Assembly (NCBI GenBank): GCA_016199985.1
Contig: JACQFQ010000072.1
Span: 23,473-87,472 of the forward strand
DNA length: 64,000 nucleotides
Source: Verrucomicrobiota bacterium
GTDB lineage: Bacteria > Verrucomicrobiota > Verrucomicrobiia > Limisphaerales > UBA11320
Direction of reading: 5' to 3'
Made by a program: the position numbers and the translations under genes
Notes under the pieces: generated by a model
Database searches by the model: none
Told to the model about the DNA's origin: nothing
Seen by the model: the letters and a program-made list of their open reading frames with translations, nothing else
Part shown: piece after piece, positions 29,424-38,920 of the stretch
Position numbering within the stretch: position 1 is the first letter of the stretch
Layout: every line of letters begins with the position of its first letter

Positions 29424-32381
29424 ATGCGACATGGCAATTACCTCCTCCGTTGGGCTCTTTTCTGTCTCGCGCTGAGCTGGATCAACGCGAGGCTTTCGGG
29501 CGGAGCGATCGAGGCGCGGTTTCTGGGCAACACGAGGCAGCTCATCTTCGAGGGGCGACGCAGCGGCGAGGGCTACTTTTCTCCCGATGGGAAGCAGCTC
29601 GTTTTCCAAGGCGAGCGCGATCCGGGCAACCCCTTCTATCAGATCTATACCCTCGACTTCGAAAGCGGGGACGTGCGTCGCGTGTCCCCCGGGATCGGCA
29701 AGACGACCTGCTCCTTCTTTCGCCCCGGGTCGGACGATATTCTTTTCGCCTCCACGCACCTGGATCCCGAATGCTTGGCGAAGCAGAAGGCGGAGCTGGA
29801 ATTCCGTGCCAGCGGAAAGACAAGGCGCTACGCCTGGGATTATGACTCCCAGATGGACCTCTTCGTCGCGAGACGCGACGGCTCCGGACTTCGGCGGCTG
29901 ACGAAGTCGCTGGGCTACGACGCCGAGGGCTCCTTTTCTCCGGACGGACGCTGGATTGTTTTTTGTTCGCTGCGGGACGCGTATCCGACGGAGAAGCTCA
30001 GCACGGAGGATCGCAAGCGCCTGGAGACCGATCCTTCCTGGTTCGGCGAGATCTACATCATGAAGGCGGACGGATCCATGCCGCGACGGCTGACGCGCGC
30101 GCCGGGCTACGATGGCGGACCGTTCTTCACTCCCGACGGGAAAAGGATTGTTTGGAGGCGCTTCGATTCCACGGGCGTTAACGCGGATGTGTACACCATG
30201 CGCGCGGACGGCGGCGACGCGAGGCGGCTCACGGATTTCGGCGCGATGTCGTGGGCCCCGTTCTTTCATCCCTCGGGGCGCTACGCGATTTTCACGGCCA
30301 ACAAGCTCGGCTTCGAAAACTTTGAGCTCTTCCTGGTCGACGCGGCGGGCGAGCGCGAGCCGGTTCGAGTGACCGACACGGACGGGTTTGACGGGCTGCC
30401 GGTCTTTTCCCCGGATGGACGCAAGCTGAGCTGGACATCCAATCGCACTCCCGAAAAGCAGTCGCAGATCTTCATCGCCGACTGGAACCACGCCGAGGCT
30501 CTTGCGGCGCTGGAGAAGTCCCCGAGGCGAGCGGGCGGCGGCGCGGCGACGTTGGCGACTCTGCCTGCGGGGCATGCTGATGTCGCGGATCACGCGTTGC
30601 CTGCCCGGCGATCTGTCGGCGATCCCGCCATCAGCGCGGCGGATCTCAGGCGTCATGTGGAGTTTCTTGCGTCGCCCGCGTTGGAAGGCCGCGCGACGGG
30701 CGGCGCTGGCGCGGAGAAGGCCGCCGCCTATCTCAGCGCCGAGCTATCGCGCTTGGGGCTGAAGCCGCTGCCCGGGCTGGCGAACTTCGAGCAACCCTTT
30801 GAGTTCACTGCGAGCAATGAGGTTGTTGTTGCCGAGAATCGCTTGGAGTTTGGGCCGGGCGAACGCGGGACGTTCGCGGTGAACGCGGACTTTCGCCCCC
30901 TGAGTTTCAGCGCCACCGCGTCGGTGACGGGGCAAGTTGTCTTTGCGGGCTATGGGTTGGTCGCGCCCGGGAAGGCGGGCGAGGGCTACGACTCCTACGC
31001 GGGTTTGAACGTTTCCAACAAGATCGCGCTGGTGCTCCGCTATGTCCCCGAGGCCGTGGACGCGAAGCGGAGGCAGGAGCTCAACCGCTACGCGGGATTG
31101 CGCTATAAGGCGATGATGGCTCGTGAGCGGGGCGCGCTCGCCCTCCTGGTCGCCGCGGGCCCGAACTCGCCTCAGGCGGGGGAGCTGGTCGGACTGTCCT
31201 CGGATGGCAGCCTGTCGGGATCGGGCATCGCGGCGATTTCGGTCGGCAGCAATGTGGTGCAGGCGTTGTTCCGAGCTGCAGGCAAGGACGTCGCGACGTT
31301 CCAGTCCGGCCTCGACAACGAGAATCCGCACGCCGAGTCGGGGTTCGCGATCCCGGGCGTTCAGGTCTCCTTGGCCACCGCGGTTCGGCCGATCCGTCGT
31401 CGCGATCGCAATATTCTCGCGCTGCTTCCTCCGACCGCCGGCGTGAAAGAGTATGTCGTGATCGGCGCGCATTACGACCATCTCGGGTCGGGCGACCACA
31501 ATTCGCTTCAGCACAAAGACGAGGAAAACCAATTTCATCTGGGCGCGGACGACAACGCCTCGGGCGTCGCCGCCGTGCTCGAGCTCGCCGAGGCCTTCGG
31601 GACGGATAAACCGCAGGGGAAGGCGCCCCGCCGCGGGCTCGTCATCGCGTTTTGGTCGGGCGAGGAGCTGGGGCTGCTCGGATCGGCGCACTTTGCCGAG
31701 CATCCGATGCTCCCGCTCACGCAGATGGTGGCGTACGTCAACTTCGACATGGTCGGACGCCTTCGCGACAACAAACTCATCGTCCAGGGCGCCGGCAGCT
31801 CCGCTCGATGGCGGGCTCTCATGGAGAAACGAAACGTCTCGTCGGGATTCAGTCTTGTGCTTCAAGACGATCCCTATCTGCCCACGGATGTGACGTCGCT
31901 CTACCCGAAGGGGATTCCTGCGATCAACTTCTTCACGGGCAGCCATGAGGATTATCATCGTCCGAGCGACACGGCCGAAAAGATCAACTACGAAGGCCTG
32001 GAGCGTATCGCGCGGTTGGCCCAGGGAATCGCGCGCGACCTGCTGAATCCAAAGGAAACGTTGGGCTACGTGAAAGTCGAGCGCAGCGGATCAGCAGGCG
32101 GCAGCCGCGAGGGGTTGCGCGCCTATCTGGGGACGATCCCTGATTACGCGGCGGAGGTCAGCGGCGTTCGTTTGAGCGGCGTCCGTGGCGGCAGCCCGGC
32201 GGACAAGGCGGGGCTGAAGGGCGGCGACACCTTGGTGGGCTTCGCGGGACAGAAGATCGCCAACATCTATGACTACACCTACGCCTTGGACGCCGTGAAG
32301 ATTGGCCAAGCTGTTGATATCGAGATCCTGCGCGATGGGAAGCGGCTGAAGATCGCCGTGACCCCGGAGGCGCGCAAGTGA
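29424..32381 (+). CDS. TolB-like propeller / M28 metallopeptidase / PDZ fusion, secreted
   Basis: The product is 985 residues, starting MRHGNYLLRWALFCLAL with a signal peptide. Residues about 30-370 are WD40-like PD40 (TolB-type) repeats with recurrent 'SPDGRWIVF' and 'SPDGRKLSWTSNR' motifs. A PA-like insert precedes the M28 aminopeptidase domain, which keeps the expected metal and catalytic residues: 'IGAHYDHLG', 'GADDNASG', 'WSGEELGLLG', 'FDMVGR' and 'HEDYHRPSDT'. The last 90 or so residues form a PDZ domain ('GSPADKAGLKGGDTLVGF'). It is therefore a predicted zinc exopeptidase exported to the periplasm or beyond, with a propeller that may recognise substrate. M28-PDZ fusions are known; the full-length N-terminal propeller is less usual. 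There is no obvious operon partner. Confidence 0.9.
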   Translation: MRHGNYLLRWALFCLALSWINARLSGGAIEARFLGNTRQLIFEGRRSGEGYFSPDGKQLVFQGERDPGNPFYQIYTLDFESGDVRRVSPGIGKTTCSFFRPGSDDILFASTHLDPECLAKQKAELEFRASGKTRRYAWDYDSQMDLFVARRDGSGLRRLTKSLGYDAEGSFSPDGRWIVFCSLRDAYPTEKLSTEDRKRLETDPSWFGEIYIMKADGSMPRRLTRAPGYDGGPFFTPDGKRIVWRRFDSTGVNADVYTMRADGGDARRLTDFGAMSWAPFFHPSGRYAIFTANKLGFENFELFLVDAAGEREPVRVTDTDGFDGLPVFSPDGRKLSWTSNRTPEKQSQIFIADWNHAEALAALEKSPRRAGGGAATLATLPAGHADVADHALPARRSVGDPAISAADLRRHVEFLASPALEGRATGGAGAEKAAAYLSAELSRLGLKPLPGLANFEQPFEFTASNEVVVAENRLEFGPGERGTFAVNADFRPLSFSATASVTGQVVFAGYGLVAPGKAGEGYDSYAGLNVSNKIALVLRYVPEAVDAKRRQELNRYAGLRYKAMMARERGALALLVAAGPNSPQAGELVGLSSDGSLSGSGIAAISVGSNVVQALFRAAGKDVATFQSGLDNENPHAESGFAIPGVQVSLATAVRPIRRRDRNILALLPPTAGVKEYVVIGAHYDHLGSGDHNSLQHKDEENQFHLGADDNASGVAAVLELAEAFGTDKPQGKAPRRGLVIAFWSGEELGLLGSAHFAEHPMLPLTQMVAYVNFDMVGRLRDNKLIVQGAGSSARWRALMEKRNVSSGFSLVLQDDPYLPTDVTSLYPKGIPAINFFTGSHEDYHRPSDTAEKINYEGLERIARLAQGIARDLLNPKETLGYVKVERSGSAGGSREGLRAYLGTIPDYAAEVSGVRLSGVRGGSPADKAGLKGGDTLVGFAGQKIANIYDYTYALDAVKIGQAVDIEILRDGKRLKIAVTPEARK

Positions 32382-32466
32382 TCCGGTAAGACTTTGCCTT
32401 CGATCCAGTAGAATAGAGTAGCGGCCAAAGCCCGGCCCGCCCACAACCGAGGCTCCCGCTGGCTCT

Positions 32467-35400
32467 ATGAAACGAACCCTCCACACCGGACAGTTTCTTG
32501 CTCCCGCGCTCGCGCTGGGACTGGGGTTCGCCTCGCTGGGATCCGCGACAGCCTTCGGGGCCACGGCGACGTACGAGATCATCGATCTGGGCGTGTTTCA
32601 TGGGACGCGCGCGGAGGGCAGGGTGATCAACGATCAGGGCCGAATCCTTTGCGTGGGTTCGCCCGTAGGAGGATCAGGATGGTACCTGAGCGAGGACGGC
32701 GTCGAGAGCGAGCTGGCGATTCTCTCTGGGAGTTCCTCCACCCTATTCACGGGCTTGAACGATCGGGGATTCCTATCGGGAACCGCCAGCTACCCGGGAC
32801 CGCGTGGAACCGCGGGATTCGTCGGCGCTCCCGGAAAGGCCTTCTCGCTCGCGCCTCCGAATACGGAAGGCAAAGGGCTCAATAACGTCGGCGCCGGCGT
32901 GGGCACATGGTACACCAGCGCCTCCTTCGGACCCTACTATCCGCCATTCGGAGTGCGGCGCGCGATGCGGTTCTTCGGCGGCTCCATGAGGGATCTAGGC
33001 ACTCTCTCGCCTGATAACCCGTTTTCGGACAGCGACGCCCTGGCGATCAACGACCGCGGCACCGTGGTCGGGTGGTCGACCTTTGGCGGCAAGGTCGGCA
33101 AGAAGGCCGTGCGATGGGTGGGCGGAGGCAAGATCGAGAGCATTCACATCGCTCCCCTGGACGGGAGAACGAATAGCGCGGCGATCGCCATCGGTTCGGA
33201 TGGTTCGATAGCGGGTTACGCCTTCAACTTTCCCACTGTGATGGATGGGATCCCGTTCCTTTGGACATCCTCCAACGGCATGCGGGCTTTGCCGCTGCTG
33301 ACGGGCGACAATCGCGGGGTGCCTTTGGGGATGAATGGCCGGGGCGAGGTGGTTGGGGCGGGCGTCTCCAGCGATACCGCGATTCTGTGGACGACGAATC
33401 GCGCGTTGATCCTTCAGGACATGCTTCCCAAAGGATCTGGATGGGACCTGGACGTGGCCTACTCGATCAATGATTCCGGCCAGATCGTGGGTTACGGAAA
33501 GAAGGGAGGACAAACACGGGCGTTCCTCATGAGCCCGGGTCGCGCGCCTTCGCGCCCGAATGTTCGTTGGGAACTCGTGGATCCGTATCCCTCGCTGATC
33601 ACGCGTCGCGGCGTCACGTCCAACCCCGAGGCGCTGAGCGCGGCGGGCGGGTTGCGCGCCGGATTGGCGGCCGACGGCGCGGCGAGACTGCTGTTGCGAT
33701 TGGAAAGCGACAGGGCGGGAGAGTTCACCGTGAGCCTCGACGCGTCCGAGGGCGCCTTGGGCGTGGCGGGCGACGTCAAGGAGGACGGGGTTCTCCTGAT
33801 GCCCGGGGACCCGGCTGAATTGTCCACGGCGCATGCGCGGACGATTCCCAAGACCGCCCGCGGACACCAGGCGTTCGTTTTGTACCGGGCGCCCCAGGTC
33901 TTCGACCGCGTCGGGGAGGATGACAGCCATTCCGCTTTCCGGTTGCTGGCGATGTCGCTCCGTTTTCATCCCGATGACGGGGACGAGGTGACGGAAGGGA
34001 TGAATGTGAGCATCGCGCGCGCGCCGGTGGTGGTGTTTCACGGCTTATGGTCGACGATGAACGAAGCGTTCGGAGGTTTTCGCAAGCAGATGCTGTCGCT
34101 GATCCCCGATCTGCAAATCACGGGTCCTGACTACCCGAACGCCTCCTCCTTCTACTCAAATCGCAATCGGGTCCGGGATGGAATCCAGGACGCGCTGGAT
34201 CTGTTTCGGTCGAAGGGCTACGCCGTCGCGCGCGCGGATGTGTTTGGGCACAGCATGGGAGGCGTTCTCAGCAGAATCTGGTCGCAGCATCCACGGTCCA
34301 TCCGAGCGAACAACTACTACGCTGGCGACATCCAGCGACTGGTGACACTGGATTCGCCGCTTCACGGAGCTTTCATCCCGGATGCCCTTCTTGCTCTGAG
34401 AGCGGCGGATCCCGATCTTTATGCTGATCTCGCGACTGTGATGCGATCGCTGGGATGCCCGATTGATGACGGGGCGGGGCGCGATCTCTCCACATTCAGC
34501 GACGCGATGAGGGACGCGAACATCCGGACCGGGATCACCCCCAGCCATGCGATCATTGGCGACTACGAGGTCGACGGAACCTGGGTGGGGCTCATTAAAA
34601 CCTTGGGCGCGAACTTTGACATGACAGGGATCGCGCGGCTGCTTCAGCGACTGTATCCGTCCAGCGCTCCGCTGGACACTCATTCAGATCTTCTCGTGTC
34701 TGTTTCGAGTCAGGCTGGAGGCCTGAGCCCGGGGCAGACGAGCATACACGGCCACTGGCACATGGGGGCGGCGAATCAGCCCGACGTGGTTCTGGTGTGC
34801 GATGCCTTGCTGAACACTTGGCCCGATCATCCGAAGTACGCGCGCGGCTTTCCTGCTTGGTCCCCGCCTCTGATCCTCCACGCGCCGCCGCCGCCCCTAT
34901 CGCTGGCGTCCGTTCCTCCTCCTCCTCCGGGAAAGCTCACGATCGTCGCGCCGGCGGCAGGCGCTGTGTTTCGATCCGGTCAAACTCTGAGCGTGATCGC
35001 AAGCGCCTCGGATGGGCTTACGCCAACGACCGTGGTGCTCGCGACGCGCGGGATCCTGGACGAGAACCCCGACGGGGCTCTCGCGTTTTCGCTGACCCTC
35101 CCCCCTGAGGCGATCGGACCCCAGACCATCACGCTGCTGGCGCTGGACGCGGGTGGAAAATGGGTGTCGGCCAGCGTGGGAATCCAGGTGAATCCCAACG
35201 GGGTCGCGATCGGCCTGCGCGCTGAACCCGGTTTCGTCAGCATCCATGGCGTAGGACGGACCACCCAGGCTCGGTTCCTCGGCTTGTATTCGGACCAGGT
35301 GGAGCACGACGTCACGTCCAGCGCGGTCGGAACCACGTACTCCTCGAGCAACACGAATGTCGTGACCGTTGACGCGGATGGCGGGCTAATCACCCAGGGC

Positions 35401-35700
35401 GCGGGGTATGCGACGATCCTGGCGAAGCTTGACGGGCAGACCGCCACGATGGACGTCTACGTGGAGGCGCCTGAGTTTGCCTTATTGGCGCCAGAGTTGC
35501 GCCTGAACGTCGATGGCTCGCAGGTTCATGTGCGGATTCTGGGCGGGGATGAAGGATGGCGATTGGAAGCCGCCGATTCGCTGGAGCCGCGATCAAAATG
35601 GGCGCTCGTGAGGGCGATGTCCGCCGAGGACCCCGAGGACCTGGAAGTCTCCGTTCCGCTGCCAAGCTACACTCGATTCTGGCGGCTGGCGAAGCCGTGA
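32467..35700 (+). CDS. Secreted HAF-repeat / alpha-beta hydrolase (lipase-like) / Big2 fusion
   Basis: This 1077-residue protein has a signal peptide ending SATAFGA. Residues about 35-360 resemble the HAF extracellular-repeat family: 'YEIIDLG', then blades with 'INDRGTVVGWS' and 'INDSGQIVGYG'. A linker domain leads to an alpha/beta hydrolase with 'VVFHGLWS' (oxyanion-side motif), nucleophile elbow 'GHSMGG' (base about 34250), and candidate acid and histidine in 'LDTHSDLLVS' and 'HGHWHMG'. A Pro-rich spacer (PPPPPL...PPPPPG), an Ig-like segment and a Big2-like domain ('YSSSNTNVVTVDADG') follow. It is predicted to be an exported esterase or lipase with carbohydrate- or surface-binding modules. 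The substrate is unknown. Confidence 0.82.
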   Translation: MKRTLHTGQFLAPALALGLGFASLGSATAFGATATYEIIDLGVFHGTRAEGRVINDQGRILCVGSPVGGSGWYLSEDGVESELAILSGSSSTLFTGLNDRGFLSGTASYPGPRGTAGFVGAPGKAFSLAPPNTEGKGLNNVGAGVGTWYTSASFGPYYPPFGVRRAMRFFGGSMRDLGTLSPDNPFSDSDALAINDRGTVVGWSTFGGKVGKKAVRWVGGGKIESIHIAPLDGRTNSAAIAIGSDGSIAGYAFNFPTVMDGIPFLWTSSNGMRALPLLTGDNRGVPLGMNGRGEVVGAGVSSDTAILWTTNRALILQDMLPKGSGWDLDVAYSINDSGQIVGYGKKGGQTRAFLMSPGRAPSRPNVRWELVDPYPSLITRRGVTSNPEALSAAGGLRAGLAADGAARLLLRLESDRAGEFTVSLDASEGALGVAGDVKEDGVLLMPGDPAELSTAHARTIPKTARGHQAFVLYRAPQVFDRVGEDDSHSAFRLLAMSLRFHPDDGDEVTEGMNVSIARAPVVVFHGLWSTMNEAFGGFRKQMLSLIPDLQITGPDYPNASSFYSNRNRVRDGIQDALDLFRSKGYAVARADVFGHSMGGVLSRIWSQHPRSIRANNYYAGDIQRLVTLDSPLHGAFIPDALLALRAADPDLYADLATVMRSLGCPIDDGAGRDLSTFSDAMRDANIRTGITPSHAIIGDYEVDGTWVGLIKTLGANFDMTGIARLLQRLYPSSAPLDTHSDLLVSVSSQAGGLSPGQTSIHGHWHMGAANQPDVVLVCDALLNTWPDHPKYARGFPAWSPPLILHAPPPPLSLASVPPPPPGKLTIVAPAAGAVFRSGQTLSVIASASDGLTPTTVVLATRGILDENPDGALAFSLTLPPEAIGPQTITLLALDAGGKWVSASVGIQVNPNGVAIGLRAEPGFVSIHGVGRTTQARFLGLYSDQVEHDVTSSAVGTTYSSSNTNVVTVDADGGLITQGAGYATILAKLDGQTATMDVYVEAPEFALLAPELRLNVDGSQVHVRILGGDEGWRLEAADSLEPRSKWALVRAMSAEDPEDLEVSVPLPSYTRFWRLAKP

Positions 35701-35760
35701 ACTGGGGTTGACCTTGATGAGCAAGACTCGCATGCAAAACCCCCGAGAGACGCCGCAGCG

Positions 35761-36459
35761 TCAGCCGTCCTTCCGGAAGTGCGCAAAGAGGGTGTTGAAG
35801 CCTCGGGGTCGCGCGTAGTCGTAGTCGGTCATTCGGAGGCTCCGTTCCTTGAAGAAGCGGTCCCGGCGGAAAACCCACTTGGAGATGTACAGATTCCACA
35901 TGTCCAAGGCTTCCAGGAGTCCGCACTTCACCTCGTGCCCGACGGGCGCGAATCCCTGGTCGCGGCCGATCTGTTCGAGAAACTCGATGGAGTAATGCCG
36001 GTGGTCGATGAGCAGCACGGTCGGATCGAGAACCACTGAGAGCCAATGACGGTTGGGAGTGGAAAGCAGGAAGTGTCCCCCGGGCTTCAGGACGCGGCGG
36101 ACCTCGGCGAACATCTTCGGCTCGGTGTTTCGCGGGATATGCTCGATCACTTCCCACGAGACAACGGTGTCGAAGGAGCCCGCCGGATAGGGGATCTCGA
36201 TCGCGGAGCCGACCTTGAACTCCACGCGGGGATCGGTGACGTGCTTTCGGGCGGTGTCGAGGTCGGCGTCGGTGACATCGATGGCCGCCATCCTCGCGAC
36301 GCCGACATTCGTCGCCCACTTCTCGAACCACCCGTATCCGCATCCGACATTCAGCACCGACATCCCATCCACCCGCGATTTCGGAACAAAGGAACCGACG
36401 GTGAATGCGAGTCGTCCATGGAGTTCCTCGGGAGGAGGCTGGTTCAGAATGTTGTGCAT
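35761..36459 (-). CDS. Class I SAM-dependent methyltransferase
   Basis: The product is 232 residues from ATG at 36459. An in-frame ATG at 36552 has a stronger GGGGGAG sequence but only 2-3 bases of spacing, and the added residues do not look conserved. The SAM-binding motif I is 'VLNVGCGYGWFEKWA', motif II is 'MAAIDVTDADL', and the post-motif reads 'FDTVVSWEVIEHIP' then 'VLKPGGHFLLSTPN', as in Methyltransf_11/23 proteins. It is cytosolic, with an unknown acceptor. The absence of neighbouring sugar or ubiquinone genes prevents a firmer call. It converges with the HAF/lipase gene across 60 bases. Confidence 0.82.
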   Translation of the reverse strand: MHNILNQPPPEELHGRLAFTVGSFVPKSRVDGMSVLNVGCGYGWFEKWATNVGVARMAAIDVTDADLDTARKHVTDPRVEFKVGSAIEIPYPAGSFDTVVSWEVIEHIPRNTEPKMFAEVRRVLKPGGHFLLSTPNRHWLSVVLDPTVLLIDHRHYSIEFLEQIGRDQGFAPVGHEVKCGLLEALDMWNLYISKWVFRRDRFFKERSLRMTDYDYARPRGFNTLFAHFRKDG

Positions 36460-36969
36460 GTCTGTCGATTCCGGCGCGAGCCGAGCGCGTAGCAAAGCGG
36501 AAAACCCAGAGGAGCTGAAGGAAAAATGTGGATGCGCGGCGTTGAGCGCCATCGCTCCCCCTGAAGCTCCATCATCGCTTCGCTCATCCAGGGCATGAGC
36601 GGGATTCAGCCTCGGCAAGCGCCGCGGCCTGGAGGATCCCGTTGGCGCTCTCCTGGGCTGTGGAGTTTTGTCCAGTGTGACAAAAGTAAGGGCGCATGCG
36701 CGATCCCGGGGCTTAGCGCTTTCATGAACCGCGCGGAATGAGCGAATTGAGGCGAGGTCGTGAGGCCCCCGAGGGGATGCGGAATAGCTCTCGCGTCCCC
36801 GCGCGACGAAGCGGAGCGGGTGGCAGGGGTTGTGCTCATGCCGCGTCGGCCTCCAAAGAAGGCCATGCCCTGGCGATGGAGGGTTTCTCTGTCGCGGAGC
36901 GCGGGCCGAAGGGGAGTGAGAGCACGGACGTGCTTTCTCGGCCGCGTTTGCCGGGAATGAAGACTTATC
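36460..36969. other. 510-base divergent non-coding region
   Basis: No convincing coding sequence lies between the divergent methyltransferase and HAD genes; open frames here are short, lack plausible protein motifs and overlap each other. The region holds a 20-base palindrome (36668-36687) and a second short palindrome AGCACG-GA-CGTGCT at 36921-36934, 36 bases before the HAD start. It may carry two promoters or an unrecognised small RNA. Confidence 0.5.
36668..36687. promoter_or_regulatory. Palindrome TTTTGTC-N6-GACAAAA, possible operator
   Basis: Two perfect seven-base arms flank six bases in an otherwise GC-rich divergent intergenic region. The size and symmetry fit binding by a dimeric repressor of TetR or MarR type, but no such regulator is encoded in the window and no clear -10/-35 pair overlaps it. 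A hairpin in a transcript is the alternative. Confidence 0.4.
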
Positions 36970-37887
36970 ATGAAGACGGGCTACTTGATCGACATGGATG
37001 GTGTCATCTACCGGGAGAACCAGTTGATTCCTGGCGCGGCGGATTTTGTGCGCGCGCTCAGCGCGAGCGGGACGCCCTTTCTCTTTTTGACCAACAACTC
37101 CGCCCCCACTCCCCAGGACCTGGCTGTCCGTCTGGAGCATCTGGGGATTGCAGGACTCTCAGCCCGCCATTTCTACACCTCGGCGCAGAACACGGCGGAC
37201 TTCCTGAGCGAGACCGACCCGGGCTGCACCGCCTTTGTCCTGGGGGAGGGCGGGCTGCACACGGCGCTTCATGAACGTCGAATCGCCAACGACGCGATTC
37301 AACCGCGTTATGTGGTCGTTGGCGAAGGCGCCTCGACCACGGAGAAGCTCGGAAGGGCCCACGAGTGCATCGAACGAGGGGCGCGGTTGCTCGCGACGAA
37401 TCCTGACAATTGGTGCCCGGTGTCGAGCGAGAAGACGCGTCCTGGCGCCGGCGCCACGGCCGCGTATCTCGAGGCGAGCACGGGTCGTCGCGCCTACTAC
37501 CTGGGCAAGCCCAACGGCTATATGTTTCACCGGGCCCGAAGGAAGCTGGTCGAGATCACCCTGAGCGAACCGGAGCAGGTGATCATGATTGGCGACACCA
37601 TGGAGACGGATATTCGCGGCGCGGTCGAGGCCGGGATGCAATCTTTCTTGGTGCTGAGCGGGTCCACCCAGCTGGAGGTTGTGGGAGATTACGTCTATCA
37701 GCCGACACGCGTGCTTCAAAGCGTTGGGGACCTGACGGACGAGGTGATGACGGGGCGTGAATCTGACCGACGCGACAGCCCCGTGTTCACGCAGGGATCT
37801 TCACAGCTTCCCCGATCGGGACAGCGTCATCAAACGGATGTCCTGGCGCTCCACAAGCCCCGCCCGCGCCCGGCGATGACGAAGTGA
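36970..37887 (+). CDS. HAD-IIA family sugar phosphatase (NagD-like)
   Basis: This 305-residue cytosolic protein carries the HAD motifs in order: 'LIDMDGVIYREN' (nucleophile Asp near residue 8), 'FLTNNSA' (motif II Thr), 'YLGKPNGYMF' (motif III Lys) and 'MIGDTMETDIRG' (motif IV). The C2a cap between motifs II and III identifies subclass IIA, whose members dephosphorylate nucleotides or small sugar and glycerol phosphates. The last 40 or so residues after 'LQSVGDLTDEVM' are an unusual tail for the family. The gene converges with the TPR gene, with only 5 bases between the stops. Substrate is not predictable from sequence. Confidence 0.87.
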   Translation: MKTGYLIDMDGVIYRENQLIPGAADFVRALSASGTPFLFLTNNSAPTPQDLAVRLEHLGIAGLSARHFYTSAQNTADFLSETDPGCTAFVLGEGGLHTALHERRIANDAIQPRYVVVGEGASTTEKLGRAHECIERGARLLATNPDNWCPVSSEKTRPGAGATAAYLEASTGRRAYYLGKPNGYMFHRARRKLVEITLSEPEQVIMIGDTMETDIRGAVEAGMQSFLVLSGSTQLEVVGDYVYQPTRVLQSVGDLTDEVMTGRESDRRDSPVFTQGSSQLPRSGQRHQTDVLALHKPRPRPAMTK

Positions 37888-37892
37888 TCGGG

Positions 37893-38897
37893 CTAGGGTT
37901 TCGCGCCGGAGGGGGAGAGCGCGGTCATGGCGGCTTGAATCCTTGTCTCGAGCTCGCGGATCGCGGGGGCGTTGCGACGGGCGGGGGGCAGTTTGGCGAG
38001 GTGCGTCAACGCCTCGGAATAGGCCGCCTTCGCCTCCATCCCACGACCCGCCGCTTGAAGGATTTCGCCTTTGCGAGCGCACCAGGTTTCTTTGCGCGGG
38101 GACTGCGCGATGATCCCATCCAGCCGCGCCACCGCCGCGTTGGTCTGGTTGAGTCGGAGCTCGAGGTCAATCGCATGAAGCTGGAGCGTGATGATCGGTC
38201 CCAGCCGCTTGAGGCCCTCATCGAGGCCTTGCAGCGCCGCCTTCATCCCCGCGGCGTCCTCGGCGCCGAGGGCTTGCGCTCGCTCGATGTAGAGCTCGGG
38301 CTGCGGGTTCTCGGAGTGAAGGATGGCGAGGGTGAAGTCGCGCGCCGCGGCGTCGCGATTGGTGAGTTGAAGCTGAACCCGCGCGCGCGCGGCCAACCCA
38401 GGGACATGCTTCGGCTCGCGCGCCAGAAAACGATCCAAATAGATCTTCGCGCTCGACGGCCACTTGACGTCGCTGAGCAACAATCCGCGCGACAAATCCA
38501 GGATTGGCATGTTGGTTCCGAATTTCTGCGCCGTCTCAAGATCCGTCCAGGCATGGTCGAAATCCCCGTGGCGGCGATACAGTTCCGCGCGACGATAATA
38601 AAGGTCCGGATCGCGAGGACGCTGCTGAAGCTCCTGCGTGACCGCGACGATCATCGCGTGGGTGTCGCCGTGGCCCAGCGCCGGGCCAGCGGAGATCACA
38701 ACCCAAAGAGCGAGCGCCGTCGCGATGCCTCCCCACCCAGCCTGAGATCGGGCGAAGAACCCCCTCGCGGCGGACGGCGTGGTCCGAGCCGCGCAAGCCG
38801 CCCAGCCTGCCTTATCGCAAGCCGCCAACCTGCGCGTTCCTGCCGAACATTCCCATGTGAGGAAGCGCGATCGAACCGTGGAGTCGTCTTGAGCCAT
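37893..38897 (-). CDS. Exported or membrane-anchored TPR protein
   Basis: This 334-residue protein has a hydrophobic segment (GGIATALALWVVISAGPALG) preceded by an unusually long N-terminal region of about 50 residues, so the true start may be an internal TTG. After the segment comes 'HGDTHAMI' and then TPR-like helical pairs ('PDLYYRRAELYRRHGDFDHA', 'LAALARVQLQLTNRDAAARD'-type repeats). The gene lies 23 bases downstream of the DUF1501 gene and is probably the last cistron of that operon. A protein-protein scaffold role in the periplasm is inferred. Confidence 0.77.
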   Translation of the reverse strand: MAQDDSTVRSRFLTWECSAGTRRLAACDKAGWAACAARTTPSAARGFFARSQAGWGGIATALALWVVISAGPALGHGDTHAMIVAVTQELQQRPRDPDLYYRRAELYRRHGDFDHAWTDLETAQKFGTNMPILDLSRGLLLSDVKWPSSAKIYLDRFLAREPKHVPGLAARARVQLQLTNRDAAARDFTLAILHSENPQPELYIERAQALGAEDAAGMKAALQGLDEGLKRLGPIITLQLHAIDLELRLNQTNAAVARLDGIIAQSPRKETWCARKGEILQAAGRGMEAKAAYSEALTHLAKLPPARRNAPAIRELETRIQAAMTALSPSGAKP

Positions 38898-38920
38898 GGG
38901 GGATGGGAGGGCCGCGTCCG

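Noticed and set aside
27550..29475. A 641-codon plus-strand frame over der
   Set aside because: It is antisense to the well-supported GTPase der, has no conserved motif, and crosses into the neighbouring genes.
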